DNA from: DASCNA01 sp036011305
Lineage (GTDB): Bacteria; Verrucomicrobiota; Lentisphaeria; Victivallales; GWF2-38-69
Length of the DNA stretch: 15,528 bases
Reading direction: 5' to 3'
Assembly: GCA_036011305.1 (NCBI GenBank)
Contig: DASCNA010000033.1
Coordinates: 1 to 15,528, forward strand
The position numbers and the translations under genes were made by a program. Under the pieces are notes generated by a model, which saw nothing but the letters and a program-made list of their open reading frames with translations, did not search any database and was not told where the DNA came from. Within the stretch, counting starts at the first letter, position 1. The number at the start of each line of letters is the position of its first letter. Positions 15,126 through 15,528 of the stretch are shown here, piece by piece.

Positions 15126-15131
15126 CCACCT
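15126..15131 (-). promoter_or_regulatory. Ribosome-binding site that sets the ATG start of the APC gene
   Basis: AGGTGG on the minus strand lies eight bases before ATG 15117. The in-frame GTG at 15129 falls inside this site and would have no ribosome site of its own, so the shorter protein is preferred. Confidence 0.65.
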
Positions 15132-15170
15132 ATTATAAAATATCTATTTAATTAAATAAAGAATAATCTT

Positions 15171-15187
15171 TCAGTTTGAAGAACTGA
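15171..15187. promoter_or_regulatory. Inverted repeat upstream of the APC gene
   Basis: TCAGTT and AACTGA are perfect 6-bp arms around a 5-base spacer, 54 bp before the ATG at 15117. It lies between the candidate -10 (15207-15212) and the gene, so it could be an operator or a leader hairpin. Confidence 0.3.
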
Positions 15188-15226
15188 TAGAAATTAAAAT
15201 TTTCTCATTATAAAAACAAAAAGCTT

Positions 15227-15325
15227 TTAATAGATACTTTTTTGTAAAATATTCAAATTATTGATCAAAGTTTTATGTAAAATAATAGAGTAGAATAAAA
15301 CATATAAAGTGTTAATCTGTAGCAT
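15227..15325 (-). CDS. Doubtful 32-residue ORF with a strong ribosome site
   Basis: ATG at 15325 is preceded by GGAGG (15334-15338) at the ideal distance of eight bases, the only full GGAGG I see used in this window. The peptide is rich in Leu, Ile, Asn and Tyr, as expected for random AT-rich sequence, and has no recognisable domain; it could form one hydrophobic helix (LYVLFYSIIL at 7-16). An overlapping 19-codon frame, ATG at 15371 to the stop at 15312, also crosses this site. It may be a small membrane peptide, a remnant of a decayed gene or chance. It lies upstream of and in the same direction as the APC gene. Confidence 0.2.
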   Translation of the reverse strand: MLQINTLYVLFYSIILHKTLINNLNILQKSIY

Positions 15326-15370
15326 ACAGCATTCCTCCGTCATTAAGAATTGCTATAGATGGTATCGGCA

Positions 15371-15388
15371 TAATAATAATAATAATAA
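15371..15388. repeat. (TAA)6 trinucleotide tract
   Basis: Six perfect TAA units in a row in noncoding DNA. Such a tract can change length by slippage. It is not inside any supported gene, so no phase variation is claimed. Confidence 0.85.
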
Positions 15389-15471
15389 ACCGGAAAGACT
15401 TTTACAGATACAAAAAAAGGACATCGAGAACTGTTAATCCGATAATTCCATTCTCAGGAACCGCTTTTCAT

Positions 15472-15528
15472 TTAAGTTTCGCAGCTCGAACCAACTAAAT
15501 CCTGAATCAGCTGTTTATTTTGTTCAAC
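15472..15528 (-). other. Open frame running in from the window edge, possible 3' end of a gene
   Basis: From the right edge a minus-strand frame reads 18 codons (VEQNKQLIQDLVGSSCET) and stops at TAA 15472-15474. It may be the end of a gene that lies mostly outside the window. Competing frames in the same segment are also open: minus-strand 15436-15513, with stops at both ends, and plus-strand 15438 to the edge. A clear choice is therefore impossible. Confidence 0.2.

Larger units (their letters stand above)
15118..15528. other. 411-bp region without a convincing gene
   Basis: This is the only gap above 300 bp. The first 100 bases should hold the APC promoter; a minus-strand TATAAT occurs at 15207-15212, without a matching -35. 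TCAGTT/AACTGA arms at 15171-15187 and an A/T-only palindrome at 15145-15158 may be operators. Beyond 15220 are a short ORF with a good ribosome site, a (TAA)6 tract and an edge segment with more G+C and short open frames on both strands. No tRNA or other structured RNA is evident. Confidence 0.6.

Noticed and set aside
15371..15388. (TAA)6 as a phase-variation switch
   Set aside because: It is not in a supported gene or in a defined promoter spacer, so there is nothing visible for it to switch.
15470..15500. tRNA T-arm-like GGTTCGA on the minus strand
   Set aside because: The flanking bases do not form a 5-bp stem, and no acceptor or anticodon arm can be drawn.

Overview
The window is an AT-rich stretch of bacterial chromosome. 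It uses the standard genetic code (TAA, TAG and TGA are all stops) and mostly canonical Shine-Dalgarno sites. I see ten confident protein genes and no rRNA, tRNA, CRISPR array or intact mobile element. Five of the ten are secondary transporters (GltS/ESS, AGCS, APC and two MFS). A radical-SAM aminomutase relative and a PAS-sensor regulator suggest an anaerobic or microaerobic organism that feeds on amino acids. The transporter load resembles host-associated or intracellular bacteria, but the phylum cannot be fixed from this sequence.

Layout. At 107-1462 (+) lies a sodium/glutamate-type symporter. It converges on a KamA-family radical SAM enzyme (1587-2870, -), with a shared hairpin between them. 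The enzyme is divergent from an XRE helix-turn-helix/triple-PAS regulator (3068-4501, +). Their 197-bp shared upstream region holds a perfect 14-bp palindrome and -10-like boxes facing both ways. Next comes a minus-strand core-metabolism block: phosphoglycerate kinase (4553-5761), GAPDH (5867-6892), mannose-1-phosphate guanylyltransferase (7033-8085, GTG start) and an AGCS sodium/amino-acid symporter (8171-9541, TTG start). A strong intrinsic terminator sits between gap and pgk. Each gene of this block except pgk has room for its own promoter.

The right third is transport. A long MFS permease with a C-terminal helical, HEAT-like domain (about 9811-11988, +) is divergent from the AGCS gene and converges on a second MFS permease (12046-13341, -). 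An APC-type amino-acid permease follows (13522-15117, -). From 15118 to the window edge there are 411 bases with no convincing gene. This stretch holds a (TAA)6 tract, a doubtful 32-codon ORF with a strong ribosome site, and an edge segment richer in G+C with short open frames on both strands.

How the genes fit together. Gap and pgk are consecutive steps of glycolysis. The guanylyltransferase makes GDP-mannose for surface glycans. The permeases import amino acids and other small solutes. The most unusual items are the KamA relative without the lysine-binding aspartates next to a cysteine-rich PAS regulator, the MFS-HEAT fusion, a GAPDH ending in a Gly-Gly-Cys-Cys-Cys-Lys tail, and a terminator that separates gap from pgk. 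No clearly new multi-gene system is evident.
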